This document shows positions 36,656 to 48,374 of a stretch of 64,000 bases of DNA, in pieces. The stretch lies in the NCBI RefSeq assembly GCF_914767665.1, contig NC_059504.1:22050001-22114000 (forward strand). Reading direction: 5' to 3'. Made by a program: the position numbers and the translations under genes. This DNA comes from Harmonia axyridis. Taxonomy: Eukaryota > Arthropoda > Insecta > Coleoptera > Coccinellidae. Positions within the stretch are counted from its first letter, which is position 1; every line of letters begins with the position of its first letter. The notes beneath the pieces were generated by a model. The model did no database searches, was not told the DNA's origin, and saw only the letters and a list, made by a program, of their open reading frames with translations.

Positions 36656-37286
36656 TGAAGTTTTATTAATGATTAAATCACAAAACGTATTGAATTTATT
36701 GGAAGTAACCTAAAATAATTATAATTTCACTATTTATAATTATCGTTAATCAAGTTCGAAAGTAATATTTCCTTTCCCTTCAAAATTACCTGAAATCAAA
36801 ATGAGTGAACTTACATTAATATTGTTAACATTAAAGCCGCTAATCCTCAACATCCTGTGTTATCCTTACAATCTTTAAAATTGGCCAAACAAGTATCGAA
36901 TGTTACCGAAAACTATAATTTAACGCTCAATGTCCTCCGATTTTCTGCCCTCCTCCTGTAATTTATATGTTTATTTAAGGGTAACACGACTCTGACATCT
37001 TCAATGTCTGCCTCTTGGTAATTAGTTGAGCCTGTCAAACATTAGAATGGACACTGGCTACCAAGCACGCCTTTGTCCATTGCAAACAGGAAGCGACCAT
37101 TAGGGCAGTTGCAACGCGTTAGCTAATTTTGTACAATAGTCCATTGCCACCTGTGATCTCTTTTGTTGCCTCAGAGAACGTTCATTATTGGTTTTGTGTT
37201 GGATGAAAATCGAGTTCACTAACGGAAGGCTATATCCAAAAGAGATGGAAAGAAAAATTTCAATCTTATTTGGAGTTGAATGTATA
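36656..37286. promoter_or_regulatory. Unique, less AT-rich island; candidate intronic regulatory DNA
   Basis: From about 36830 to 37190 the sequence has a balanced composition, no repeat partner and no coding frame. It contains words such as CCTTTGTCCATTGCAAAC and TGACATCTTCAATGTCTG. It is bounded by transposons on both sides. The suggestion of enhancer function rests only on these negative features and on its place in a large intron of a developmental cofactor gene. Confidence 0.3.
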
Positions 37287-37593
37287 CAGGGTGTCCCAAA
37301 TTCGAAGCTCACTGAAAGTGTCTCGAGGACTATAAGACTTAGAGAAAAAATCTTCAAGGACCCTCGTTCTCTTCTTTCCTAATAATAAGATATCAAAAAC
37401 AGACCATAGATATAGATATTGATTCGTTCTCGAGTTACATTTTTTTCATGAGAATCCCATTAACTCATGAACCGTTGAGTTTTCATCCAGGGTATGGCAT
37501 ATTGCTGAAATTGTCATAAAAAAAGCTATCTAATGATGTAATACTATACTGGGTGTGCCATTTTAAATAAGGAAGTAGTAGTCCGCCACCCTG
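37287..37593. mobile_element. Small TA-flanked CAGGGTG element (307 bp)
   Basis: The ends CAGGGTGTCCCAAATTCG and ...GTCCGCCACCCTG are flanked by TATA on both sides. The left part matches the arm of the 41610 foldback. The right part (ATGAACCGTTGAG, ATGGCATATTG) matches 39250-39400. It is therefore a hybrid of two families with compatible ends. Confidence 0.75.
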
Positions 37594-38830
37594 TATACAA
37601 TAAACTATATTTTAATTAAATTATTATGGAGGTATTGTTTTCCATGCAATTAACATGAAATTTGCATGAAGCTTCAAATTGTTGTTCTACATCTAAATTC
37701 CATTACTATCGCATTGGTAGTTTTGAATTTCAAAAGAAAAACAAAATTCGAACGGACATATTCAGAGAATTCCTAGTCCGATTTTACCCATTAACGAACT
37801 CAACCGCGGTATTTGAGATCAGAACCTAACCTAATATTTCAAGTTTTCAGATCTTTCCGTTCGAGAATTATCGCGTTTACGGTCGGACGGACAGAATTGA
37901 ATTTTGAAACGTATTAGTTATCAGGAAAACTTATCGTTCGAGACTATCTCTGTTTCAAAATTCGGAAATTACACACATAGTGACGCAATGATAAAGAGTT
38001 ACGGTTATTACTTACTGGAAAATTCTACGAACAAAATGATAACATATGAACTAATTTTCGAAAGTCACAATAGATTAAATCTTCGAATGTTTATTCATTC
38101 GACTAATGAGAAAATAATAAAATCTTGATAGAAGTTTATATGGGTAAACATTCCAACAAGATTCTGATTTCACTAATAGTCAAAATGTTGAAATACCGAA
38201 TAAGACAATTATAGGGGTAGCCTAGTGTTTGACAGCTTAATTAAGTGACATCTGACAAGCGTAGCAGAAATTTGGAGCAAAACATATGGTTAGGACTTGA
38301 GCTTGAAAAATATAAAATTATGAATATAATAACGGTGGTTCACGAAGATCTACCTAATTCTTATGTTGTGGAAAGATGAAATTTATTCCAACTGGTCAAA
38401 ACATCTAATTTTGATGAAGATATATATTTATTGTATTGTATCAACTGATGATGGGAATAAATGACCTTCAAGGAACAATTATCAAATATAATAATATGTA
38501 ATGAAAAAATTTGTTATGGTTATGTTATATTCAAAATCCATGGAATTTCTTAGAATTCTTTCGAAAGAAAAGGGCTCTTCATGAAAAGTTGAAGTAACTA
38601 CAATGTTACAGAACTGTTACTGAAACAGAAAGTTAATACCTTTTTTTTCTCAATATGACTCGTTCATTATTGGTTGGCACGAAATCGTAGAGGTAAAAAA
38701 ATCAGATCAGATCAATTAGTGTATTTAATTTACTTACGTTAGAGGCTTTTGAGATAAATTGAAATACGATTTAATTAACAGGTTTATTACTCCATAATTC
38801 AGAGGGAATTGCCTAACTAGATGCCTATAT
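37594..38830. other. No gene; dispersed-repeat copy at 37620-37980
   Basis: Beyond the dispersed repeat nothing is recognised. Short frames on both strands have no known motif. Confidence 0.45.
37620..37980 (+). repeat. Dispersed repeat with CATTAACGAAC core, copy 4 (longest)
   Basis: This is the most complete copy: ACATGAAATTTGCATGAAGC, then TTCGAACGGACATATTCAGA, CCTAGTCCGATTTTACCCAT, TAACGAACTCAACCGCGG, CGTTTACGGTCGGACGGACA and TATCGTTCGAGACTATCT. The copy at 53490 shares the first two thirds and the copies at 26318 and 42781 share the last part, which suggests a unit of at least 350 bp. Confidence 0.7.
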
Positions 38831-39525
38831 AGGGTGTTCCTATGAACATGAGCCCGCAAACGTTATTTTTTCGAGAACTTATTGAAGTTTGATTTTTTTT
38901 CAAGTTTTTTTTTTCATAGCATCTGCACTTCACAAGATATTGAACAGAAATTTGGCATAAATATTCTATCTTATTTCAAATTGCTTACCCAGTATATTAT
39001 TGCATAATTAGATAGCTAATTTCAATTCAATTCAATTTATAATTCAAGCAATATGCCATAACTTGGGTATAAACTCAAAGGTTCAGATTCTTATGGAAAA
39101 AAAATGTTTGCGAAGAGGACATTTTTTTGAATATTTCTGCAGAAAAAATGAAAAAATTTTTTCATGAGTTTTAATGAGTTTGAGTTGTCCAAGTTCATTA
39201 TTTTCTCATGAATATTCTTTGCATTTTTGGTCAATTTTTTCATAAGAATCTCTTAAACTCATGAACCGTTGAGTTTATACCCAAGTTATGGCATATTGTT
39301 GAAATTTTCATCAAATAAGTTATCTAATCACGCAATAACATGCTAGGTGTTTTATTTGCAATAAGAAAGTAGTAGTATGTTTCCCGTATAACCGGAAGTT
39401 GTAGTGGACTGAAAATATTTTAAGGATAAAGATCATTGTCTCAAACCCCCATATGCAATTTTCAGCACAAAATTATGATTAGTTTTCCATAAACGTCTAA
39501 AAGGCCATTGCGATGAATCACCCTG
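38831..39525. mobile_element. TA-flanked AGGGTG element with inner inverted repeat
   Basis: It starts TATA-AGGGTGTTCC and ends AATCACCCTG-TATA. An inner inverted repeat pairs about 38990-39110 with about 39235-39350 (CCATAACTTGGGTATAAACTC against GAGTTTATACCCAAGTTATGG). The right half also occurs in the element at 37287-37593. No protein is encoded. Confidence 0.7.
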
Positions 39526-41609
39526 TATAGCAATAATTCATGAACATTCGATATACTCGTATCGTATCGACTCTAAGAAATTCCCTGTATCTTTAAAACA
39601 AAGCGTTTTCGAGACAATTTTTATAGAACTCAAAATCATTCAAGGAATCTATATAATTTTTGTAGGTATACCCCTGTATATGTATATACATGGTATACAT
39701 GGATGAAATGGAATTTCACATGAAAACGAAATAAAGATTTTTTTGATCTGCGACAAATCATTGGATGGAGTCCATATATCAATGAAGAAACACTTCATGA
39801 CCTTTATAATTATATTCTTTAAAAGAGTAGGTAAGTCTAAAATCCAAAGTTATTTTCAGCGTGAATTTCGAGTGTTATTGAACTATAGGATATACAATGA
39901 AATGAGTAGATTGATTTATTCTCAATTTTATTTGAACTGTTCATGAATTTGGAGATGAATAAATAGAAAAAAAAATAAGAATTGGTAAGTATTGATGGGA
40001 TCCAATTTGTACGTTTAGGTTCCAAAATTTTAATTTTTTTTTTCATTATAATAGGTCAAGAGCTTTTATATAATAACAATAATATGAAGAAAATATTTCA
40101 TCGGTTAGAAATAATATAAACTCTCGATGAATTTCATTACTTAAATAAAGTGGCGATTTATAACTCTGAGCATGCTGTATATCAACATTTCAGGAGCGTT
40201 CTGCCCAATTGTCCGATTTCAGTTAATGGGGCAAAATTACAAGCAAACAGTGAAGCAGAGGGACAGGCAAACGTCTGGCTATTTCTCTTTTCTTCTCGTG
40301 GATTTATGTCCCAAGGCACAGGCACTTGAACAACCCTGTTCCTCTGTGTTGTCGGCAGTTGTATAGCAGCGCATTCGGTCCAATTTATTTTTAAGGCACT
40401 GTAAATTTTCCAGATGTATTGTTCCTAGACGCGGCTTTAAGTTAGACCCGTGCTCTCCGAGCTGCCTGAAAGATTACCCCAAATTCCTCTCTTCGATAGT
40501 TTTGATACCTTTCGGTGCTATAATTCAAACGAGGGTTCAGCCAGGAGTGAGGTTTCTATTAACTCGAACTGAGATAATAGGTCCAGATACAGATCTGTTG
40601 AGCGTTTATGGAGGTTTTCACAAGTCTCTTCTTGTGTTGATTGTTACGATCAACACACGCGTTTCTGTGTCGATTTTTGGATCCTACATTGTGGATTTCG
40701 AATTATGTAGGTACGATATTTTTTTGTGAGGCCTAAAGTCTGAGTTGCACCAATTTGCAAATTTTCATTTTGCAAATTAATTACGTTGCACGTAAAACAT
40801 TAAAAATCGAAAAGATCGATATGAAAGCCAAGAAAAAGTTGCACCTAGGTGCTCAAAGGAAAAATATTCAGTTGTTATTATTGATAAAATTGTAACACTG
40901 ACGAGAATTTGTATTGCATGTGTTGGCAGTATTATTGCTAATAAATCAAATTAAAATATAGGTACAGCTATGTGATTTCTAATGACACAATGATGAACGA
41001 GCGTTCAAAAGTTCCCTACTCCACGCGAGTGCTTTCTGGGTGCGATCAACACGAAATTTTACAAAAAAAAAATTGTACCTTAGTATTGCTGAAAAATCTC
41101 AAATACTCAGGTCGGATCTGTTGTAATGGCTTATTAAGTAATTTTTTGTATATGCTACTTGTGTTTTCTATGGATTTGATGACGCTATCAACACCAAATT
41201 CTTCACAAACTTTTAATGATTATCATAAAATCAAATCTAACATCTATGCTATCAATATATTCAAAAAGTCAGTGGATGTATTCTGAAAATTTTTCATTTC
41301 TCTAATTTTCAGGTAACCTTATCGTATGGTAGTGTGTGCTAGAAAAAAAGTTTCTGCTCGGCATACCTATTTGTAAAACAAAAAATGTATTCAAGATATA
41401 TGGCTTAAGATCTATGCTAAAAAAATAATATTCATTCTTTTACATGTCTTTATGTTTCTAATTGTATAAAATTTCTTATAGAATTAACATAAAGAATTAT
41501 TCAATAGATTTAAAAATAAGAATACCAAAACATCGACCAAAACTAGACAGATGGATCGATATATGCAGCCCACACACAATCTGCCACCCTCAGAGAATAA
41601 TGCATTATT
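39526..41609. other. No gene; unique less AT-rich island at 40190-40560
   Basis: The island at 40190-40560 is unique, with a near-balanced composition and no coding frame of note. The remainder is AT-rich. A (GT)ATA-rich patch at 39670-39700 (TATATGTATATACATGGTA) is a short simple repeat. Confidence 0.4.
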
Positions 41610-42738
41610 CAGGGTGTCCCAAATTTGATGCTAACTGAAAGCATCTCGAGAACTATAAGACTTAGAAAAAATTCTTCAAGGATCCCCGTTTTTTTATTCC
41701 GAAATAATGAGATATGACAAATGAAATCATAGATATCTTGCTTTATTTCTGAAACATGGCTGTTTCAAATATATCGCTATATCTTGGTTTCTGTTCGAGA
41801 TATTCAAAACATTCTAAAACGTTTTTTTCGGGAATGTTTATTCTTCATATGATTCTATTAACAAATTATAGAGATTAATTATCGTTTCAGAAATATAGAG
41901 GCGAGTTGATGTTTCTCAAACGAAACACACTATATTTATTGATGCAGTCTTTTAACTGCAGATTTTTCCGAAAAGTATTCCGTTATTATTTTCCGAAAAT
42001 GTCATCCGTTTTGAATATATTGACTTCTTCGACTTTATTTTTTTGATAGAACACCTTATATATAAATATTTTTCATTTATTTGTAGATTTAATTCATTTT
42101 GTATCCATTGTATAATTGTAATCAATTGATATATAGGGTGTCCTATTAAATTAGAAATCAATTACCGTTTTAGAGAGAGTTTTAGGAGAGTTGGTATTTT
42201 TTAAATAGGACACTATATATGACTTGATTACAATTATACAATGGAAAGAAAATGGAATAAAACTCGAAATAAATGAAGAATATTTACATATAAGGTGTCT
42301 CATCAAAAAAATCAAGTCGAAAAACTCAATATCTTTAATTGAAACGGATGACATTTTTGAAATACCATTAACGATATGCTTGCCAATCTGAGGTTAAAAA
42401 AACTGCCTTGAAAAATAAAGGGTGTCCTATTCAAGAAACAACAACTCTCCTCTATATCTGAAACGGTAATTGATATCTATGATCACTTATGAGTATCATA
42501 TTAACCATAAAATTGACAGAAAAAAAAACGTCCGAGAATTTTTGGAATATCTCGAACAGAAACCAACATATGGCGAAATATTTTTCTGAGAAGCCTTGGA
42601 ACTTGAGAATGAATCAAGATAGGTACTTATGATCGGCTTCATGATACCTTAATATTTCGAAAAAAAAGATCGGGGTTCCTTGAATAGTCTTATGGTTCTC
42701 GAGAAGCTTTCAGTAAGCATCAAATTTGGGACACCCTG
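41610..42738. mobile_element. Near-continuous giant palindrome (1129 bp) with CAGGGTGTCCCAAATT ends
   Basis: The ends are CAGGGTGTCCCAAATTTGAT and its complement; the right flank is TA. The two halves pair along nearly their whole length, about 520-560 bp each, around a centre near 42175. Paired words include GTCATCCGTTT/AAACGGATGAC, GACTTCTTCGACTT/AAGTCGAAAAACTC-like, and ATTGTATAATTGTAATCAA with its complement. At the very centre, 42134-42225, are shorter nested ends (ATATAGGGTGTCCTATT and AATAGGACACTATAT). A transcript through it would form a very long hairpin. Confidence 0.88.
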
Positions 42739-43718
42739 TAGAATGTACAAGTGTCGGATTTTGCCCAATAATAATAATAATTAACCGCAGATCAGAACCT
42801 ACCCTGAAAACTTCAAGAAACTGGGTGCTATGCATTCAAAAGTTATAGTGCACGGCCGGGCGAACAGAATTGAATTGAAGACGGATTCATCATCATAGAG
42901 TCGAATTTTATCGTTTGAGACAAAACCTAGCTCAAAACTCGAAAATTACAGTTCTTTCGATGAAATATAGAGCGATAGAGAAAAAATACTATTGAGATGA
43001 ACTAACAAAATGTGAATAAACTAACAAAATGACGGGTGTTACTTCAACTCTGAGCATAAAGCGCAGTTGTATCAACTAACCGACAAAAAATGTATCAGAC
43101 ATTCCTCTCTGTCAACTCTCGCTCAGTTTTCGTCTTAACCTGGATTACGTGAAAAATCCAAATTTTTGTTAAACATTAATCGACGTCAACCCCTATTGCC
43201 CAAATATGTTACCCCGTTCTCTGCACACAAGAAAATTAGAGTTTAGCCCGAAGCGCGAAGGGTGTCACAAAAAACAATCTGGCTTCATCCTATCGAGTAG
43301 AGCAGAGGACCGAATTTAATAAAGTTCAACGTTACAATCCTTTATCATCCTGATTCGTCACAACATAGAGCATCACCTGGGATGATCGCCAGTTTTACAA
43401 AGGGATGAACAGGGTTTAATAACCGAGCAATTTGTCATTGCTTGCTAAGAGAGAGGGTGCGTCTGATCGTAAACGTTTATCACTTGTTTGTCTGAAGGCC
43501 AGTTTGGAAAAGAGGAAAATACGACGGAATATTAAATTATGTGTGTACAATTAGATTTCTTTTGATTTATAGCTTCCTGTGCTACTTTTTCGTTTATTAG
43601 TTTCAATAATGAACCTTCGAAATTGAACATTTTCTGACCTTGACGGACGGATTTTGGATTCGACACATTTCAAAACGTAAACTCTGAAACGGATCAGTGA
43701 TCGGGGACCGTATTCTCG
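42739..43718. other. No gene; dispersed-repeat copy, then unique island at 43040-43520
   Basis: After the dispersed repeat (42781-42960), 43040-43520 is unique and less AT-rich, with no coding frame. Like the other islands it is a candidate regulatory stretch only by elimination. Confidence 0.4.
42781..42960 (+). repeat. Dispersed repeat, copy 5 (3' part)
   Basis: Words in order are CGCAGATCAGAACCTACC, GGCCGGGCGAACAGAATTGA, CATCATAGAGTCGAATTTTA, TCGTTTGAGAC and TAGCTCAAAACTCGAAAATT. They match the 3' part of the copies at 26318 and 37620. Confidence 0.7.
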
Positions 43719-44592
43719 AATATTTCCCTCCTGTCAAAAATTCTATGTATCTGAAGAACAATTATCGAAAATTACAGCGAATATTTCCCTCCTGTCAAAA
43801 ATTCTATGTATATGGAGAACAATTATCGAAAATTACAGCGATAATTGCATTGTAGGAAGCGAAACTGCACTGCGATAATTGTTCTGGTCATAGATGCATA
43901 GTTTCTATGCATCTTACACAGTTCGAATCTATGGCAATTCCATTCTACATCAGTTTGACAAGTGATGTAACAGTTTATTCGGGAAATATTCCCCCGAATT
44001 ACACTCGTGCATCAAAATGACCGGATAATTTCGCATTCCAGCGTGTTTTCTTTGAAAAACTGCATTCGGTCATTTTAATTTTTGGAGAAAGAGCCCGACA
44101 CCGAAGGTGGAAAGAATGAACTCATGCAGTTTTTATGACAACACGCTGTCATGCAAAATTATCGGTAATTTTGATGCACTTGTGCAATTACCTACGAATA
44201 TTTCCCTCCTGTCAAAAATTCTATGTATATGGAGAACAATTATCGAAAATTACAGCGATAATTTCATTGTAGGAAGCGAAACTGCACTGCGATAATTGTT
44301 CTGTTCATAGATACATAGTTTCTATGCATCTTACACAGTTCGAATCTATGGCAATTCCATTCTAAATCAGTTTGACAAGTAATGTAACAGTTTATTCGGG
44401 AAATATTCCTCCGAATTACACTCGTGCATCAAAATGACCGGATAATTTCGCATTCCAGCGTGTTTCCTTTGAAAAACTGCATTCGGTCATTTTCATTTTT
44501 GGAGAAAAAGCCCTCCACCTTCGGTGTGAAAATGAACTCATGCAGTTTTTATGACAACACGCTGTCATGCAAAATTATCGGTAATTGTGATC
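43719..44592. repeat. Tandem pair of palindromic units (417-bp period) with an apex inversion
   Basis: A 60-bp unit starting GAATATTTCCCTCC is duplicated at 43719 and 43779. The second starts a unit of 417 bp that recurs from 44196 to about 44592. Each large unit contains a hairpin. In the first, AATTACACTCGTGCATCAAAAT...TTGCATTCC-like sequence (from about 43995) pairs with ATTTTGATGCACTTGTGCAATT (to about 44195). The apex of the hairpin is ACACCGAAGGTGGA (44098-44111) in unit 1 and its exact reverse complement, TCCACCTTCGGTGT (44514-44527), in unit 2. The second unit is cut short where a mariner remnant begins. No protein is encoded. Confidence 0.88.
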
Positions 44593-44960
44593 TTTCAAAA
44601 CGTCGTTCAACATCTTTCAACTTCAAGTCGTACGACACCCAATTTTCTCTTTTCTGAATCATTCAAATGACTTTCATGCGTTTTGAAATGGCTTGTCACG
44701 GTTTGACATGAGTCTTGATCAAGTAATGCCTTCAATTCTGCATCATTTTGTCTCTTCCAGCGCCATACTGGTCTCCGCCGTCAAAATTACCGTTCTAAAA
44801 TCGTTGAAACCACTCTCGGTACGTTCTTTCACTGATAGCGGCCTCAACATAAGCATTTGAGAGCATTCACTGAGCCTCAGTCGCAGATTTCTTCATATTT
44901 AAGCAGAAAATTAAAACCTCCCGCAAATGACGAGAATTTGGCCCGTAAGCTGACATGTTT
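44593..44960 (-). pseudogene. Mariner transposase N-terminal remnant (mauritiana-like type)
   Basis: On the minus strand, in shifting frames, one reads HLREVLIFCLNMKKSATEA, then EWFQRF (stop) NGNFDGGD, then ALLDQDSCQT, then NWVSYDLKLKDVERRFER. This is the N-terminal DNA-binding half of a Mos1-like mariner and differs from the irritans-type copies here. It stops exactly where the palindromic tandem repeat begins at about 44592, and no continuation is seen beyond 43719. The catalytic half is therefore lost or was replaced. Confidence 0.8.
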
Positions 44961-47900
44961 AATCGAGAATAACTTTATGATGCAGACACAAATTGACTAA
45001 TCTTCCGATGGCGTTATGTTCACAAATACCTAATCTTATTGTATGACACCTACGATCTTTTCATTTCGACTACTATTTCATTCACCGTTACAGCCATCTA
45101 CTCCAAAAGTGGGTGCAAAGTTGTACACTTAATATTATGATAACTTTTAAACCAAGGAGCATATTTGAATAATTTTCTCGCTAATTTAGAGCTAAGAAGG
45201 ATATTTTTCATCGATCGCTGATATTTTTCAATTTTTGAGGCTGTATTCATGAGTTACAGGACTAGGCGGAAAAAGTAACAGCTTAGCTGTTTTGTACGAG
45301 CAATGTTTTAGTTTTATTATTATTATTTATTTTTATTATCCAGCATTCTTGAATGGCACACTATCAAGTAATTTTTCTTGTATGATAATTATTAACAGAA
45401 GTGTTGTTGAAAATAACATTATATAATTTTTATTATTAATATACTATGATATGGGTAACTCTGTTTCTTTTTGTTCGTTTATTATTGCCATCAATATGTT
45501 TCGTGTGGCGGTATCTTGAACATATTCCAGCAAAGCTTTGCTAGGGTACTTCGTATTCAATTGGTGATGCGCGTATCTCAAAAACCATATAATGATTGCG
45601 ATATGAGCGCAGGTTCCCAACGTTCTGGTTTTTTCCTTTATTCGAGATACATTCAAAAATTAATTCTAAATACATTTCACCAAAACACATTGCACATACA
45701 TTTCCATATATTCATAAGGTTATGTACTTTTGAAGAAAATTTTCCAACCATATGAAAAAATTCTATAAGAAATTTATGTATATCTTACAAGAGATGCGGG
45801 TCTTCAACCTTAGAATCATTACACTTCAAAATAATTACGTTTGCATTTTTTAGATTATTCAGCAATATCTAAAATCATTCGACCATCCTGTATCAAATTT
45901 GTATACCTCAGATTCAACCCCCTAGCTAGAACCCCTTTTTTATATCAATGACTTATATCCGTTTCCTTTTCAGAATATAAAATTGAAAGATAGGATATTC
46001 AATACGCGAGACAGAAATTCGATATGAAACTAATCAGGCAACAATTATAAACACGAAAATAACTTTCAGGAAAAAGGAAAACCGCTGAAATCCGATCTGT
46101 TTCCATGATAATCATCGACCACAAAATCGACACACAATAGCTGACTGAAAACGTAAATGATACAACGAGAAACTTGTCGAACAGGATGCATGATACAAAT
46201 AATTTTTCATTTGAATGGACACCTGGCTGAAATTGATATTGAGGTAGTGAAAACTGTATATCTGGTTGTAAAATGACCAATACGTTCATCACGGATATCT
46301 AGAGAAAAAATATTGAATTGAAACATCGATAGTAAATTGATATTACAACCGAAAATTTCTGTTTCTTAACAAAAAAATTTGATTACAAAAACGCTTTGAT
46401 TTCAACAGTGAGAAAAGTATATTTTCATCGTTAAATACCGAGTAAAGACTGATTGAAATTGATGAGGTATAAGATCATGTCACTGTAAGTCCTAGTATGT
46501 CGAATAATTATGGAACAAAGTGGATGTTTTAAATTATTGAGTCATTTTTGATAATTATTGAATTCTATTTCATTTGTTATCTCAGATGATAATTTAAAAC
46601 AATAGACACTCAGAATACATTATTTATAGCTGTTATATTAAACGAAAGAATGAATCAAATAAATGAGAAAAGCACTGAAGTGAAATATCAGAACCTTTTG
46701 AGCGCTCATTCGTTCATACACCAATTGCGCTTTTGGAAACCACAGCTGTATTTAGGTATAATATGTATTCTCCAAAAGCGGATAAATGAACAATATCTTT
46801 AAAACTTCTAAATTAACGTCAGTGTTTTCCTAACTCTTTTAGGCCCATTTTTCTTCATACCCACATATCCATACATATTTTCATAAATATTTCTTAAATG
46901 GTTTTTTTCCAAGACATTTCGAAAAATAGAAGTTGGTCGTCATTTTTTTATAATTTCTTATATTCTTATATATTTCAAAATCAAATCCATTTTTATAAAT
47001 ACAAGAGCGGCCCTAGCCTTCAATTTTGGGGGGTAACCGTTATGGGATTCAAGTTTTTTGATGAGACCATTTCGTAATTTGTCTGATTGAAACGCATATA
47101 AGTGTTAGGTGGTTCCATTTTGGTGTCATGCCATTTGGATAAATGGACTTATTGACATTTTTGAATTGTAATTTTTGAAAAATTGCAGTATGTTTCGGAC
47201 CACCTGTAGAGTGATATGTAAATTTGCAAAAACTTGAAAACTTTTCGAACGAATTTCAAGATGTGATTTTTTGTTTGAATCTTTATATCCATAAAATTTG
47301 TCGAAATAAGTACCCTACGAAAAAAGTATCACATATAAATGATGACAATTGACCAGTCAGATATTTCGTAATCAGAATTTCATGAAGATTATGACTATGA
47401 TATAAAAATTGGCTGTTCTCTTAAAAAAAAAACAGGGTGGTACATGTTTCACCACTTTCGGACCACCTGTACAGTCAAAAATAATTTAATCTTTTGCGCT
47501 GAGTACTGCCATCAACATTGAATAATTCTCCTAGATCAAAATTTCCAAGAGTTATCGACGATCGAGTACTATTATATTGACTCACATGAAACGAAACGAA
47601 CACAGACCATTATTTGTAATAAACGAAGAATATGTGCCGCTTTTCAGAGTGGAAAATATGTTGCATCCATCTAAGAAAATATCATGAAAATTCCGCAAAT
47701 TGTTGCAAATTTTTAATTTTGTCTAACACACATGAATACAAACAACATTGTTTCCGTCGATCATCTTCAGCAATTTTGGTCAATGATGGAGCAGATTTAA
47801 TTGTTGTAATGTGGCATGCGGGATGGAGATCCTCAACAGAATGATATATTGAGGAATCTTTCAGATATAAAGTGCACATAACTGATAATTTTTTCTGAGG

Positions 47901-48374
47901 TAAAAGTGTCAAAGAGAAATCTGTTCAGAAAGGCTAACGAGAAAGATAATGGCGTTTTAGGTAGAGTTCAATCTTTGTTTTATAATTGTAGAAACATTAC
48001 TATCTACAAAAATACAAAAATAGAAATAATTAGCATTCCATCCATGTATCTCATAATATATTCAATGTTTGTTCTCGATGTGCGTGTATTCAAAGTGTAA
48101 CTATATGTATAAAAAAAACAGAAGGGACAAATAATAGCGTAGTCCGGAAAAGTTGCTTTTCCGACAGATAAGGAAGTAGGCATATTTGAACGATTTTAGA
48201 AAAAAAATTGTTTTTCCTCCGATGGACTAGTTTTCATTTTTTTGTTAAGGATTAATTCTAAAAATTTAAGTAAAACGAAACAAAAATGTGGAAGAATCAT
48301 TGAAATATCTCTAGAAATGAAAAAGTTATGGGACTTTGAAGTTGCGCTTGGAAGAATAATTTCATAGTCTAGTG
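44961..48374. other. No gene recognised; a short repeat word recurs at 47197 and 47457
   Basis: Mostly AT-rich intron. TTTCGGACCACCTGTA occurs at about 47193-47208 and again near 47455-47470, after CAGGGTGGTACATG at 47434. This suggests another diverged element with CAGGGTGG/CCACCTGTA ends. The frame at 45444-45656 on the minus strand and its + counterpart have no motif. Confidence 0.4.

Noticed and set aside
43719..44592. Possible CRISPR-like or satellite array
   Set aside because: There are only two large units plus one 60-bp duplicate, with internal hairpins and no spacer structure. The genome is eukaryotic.
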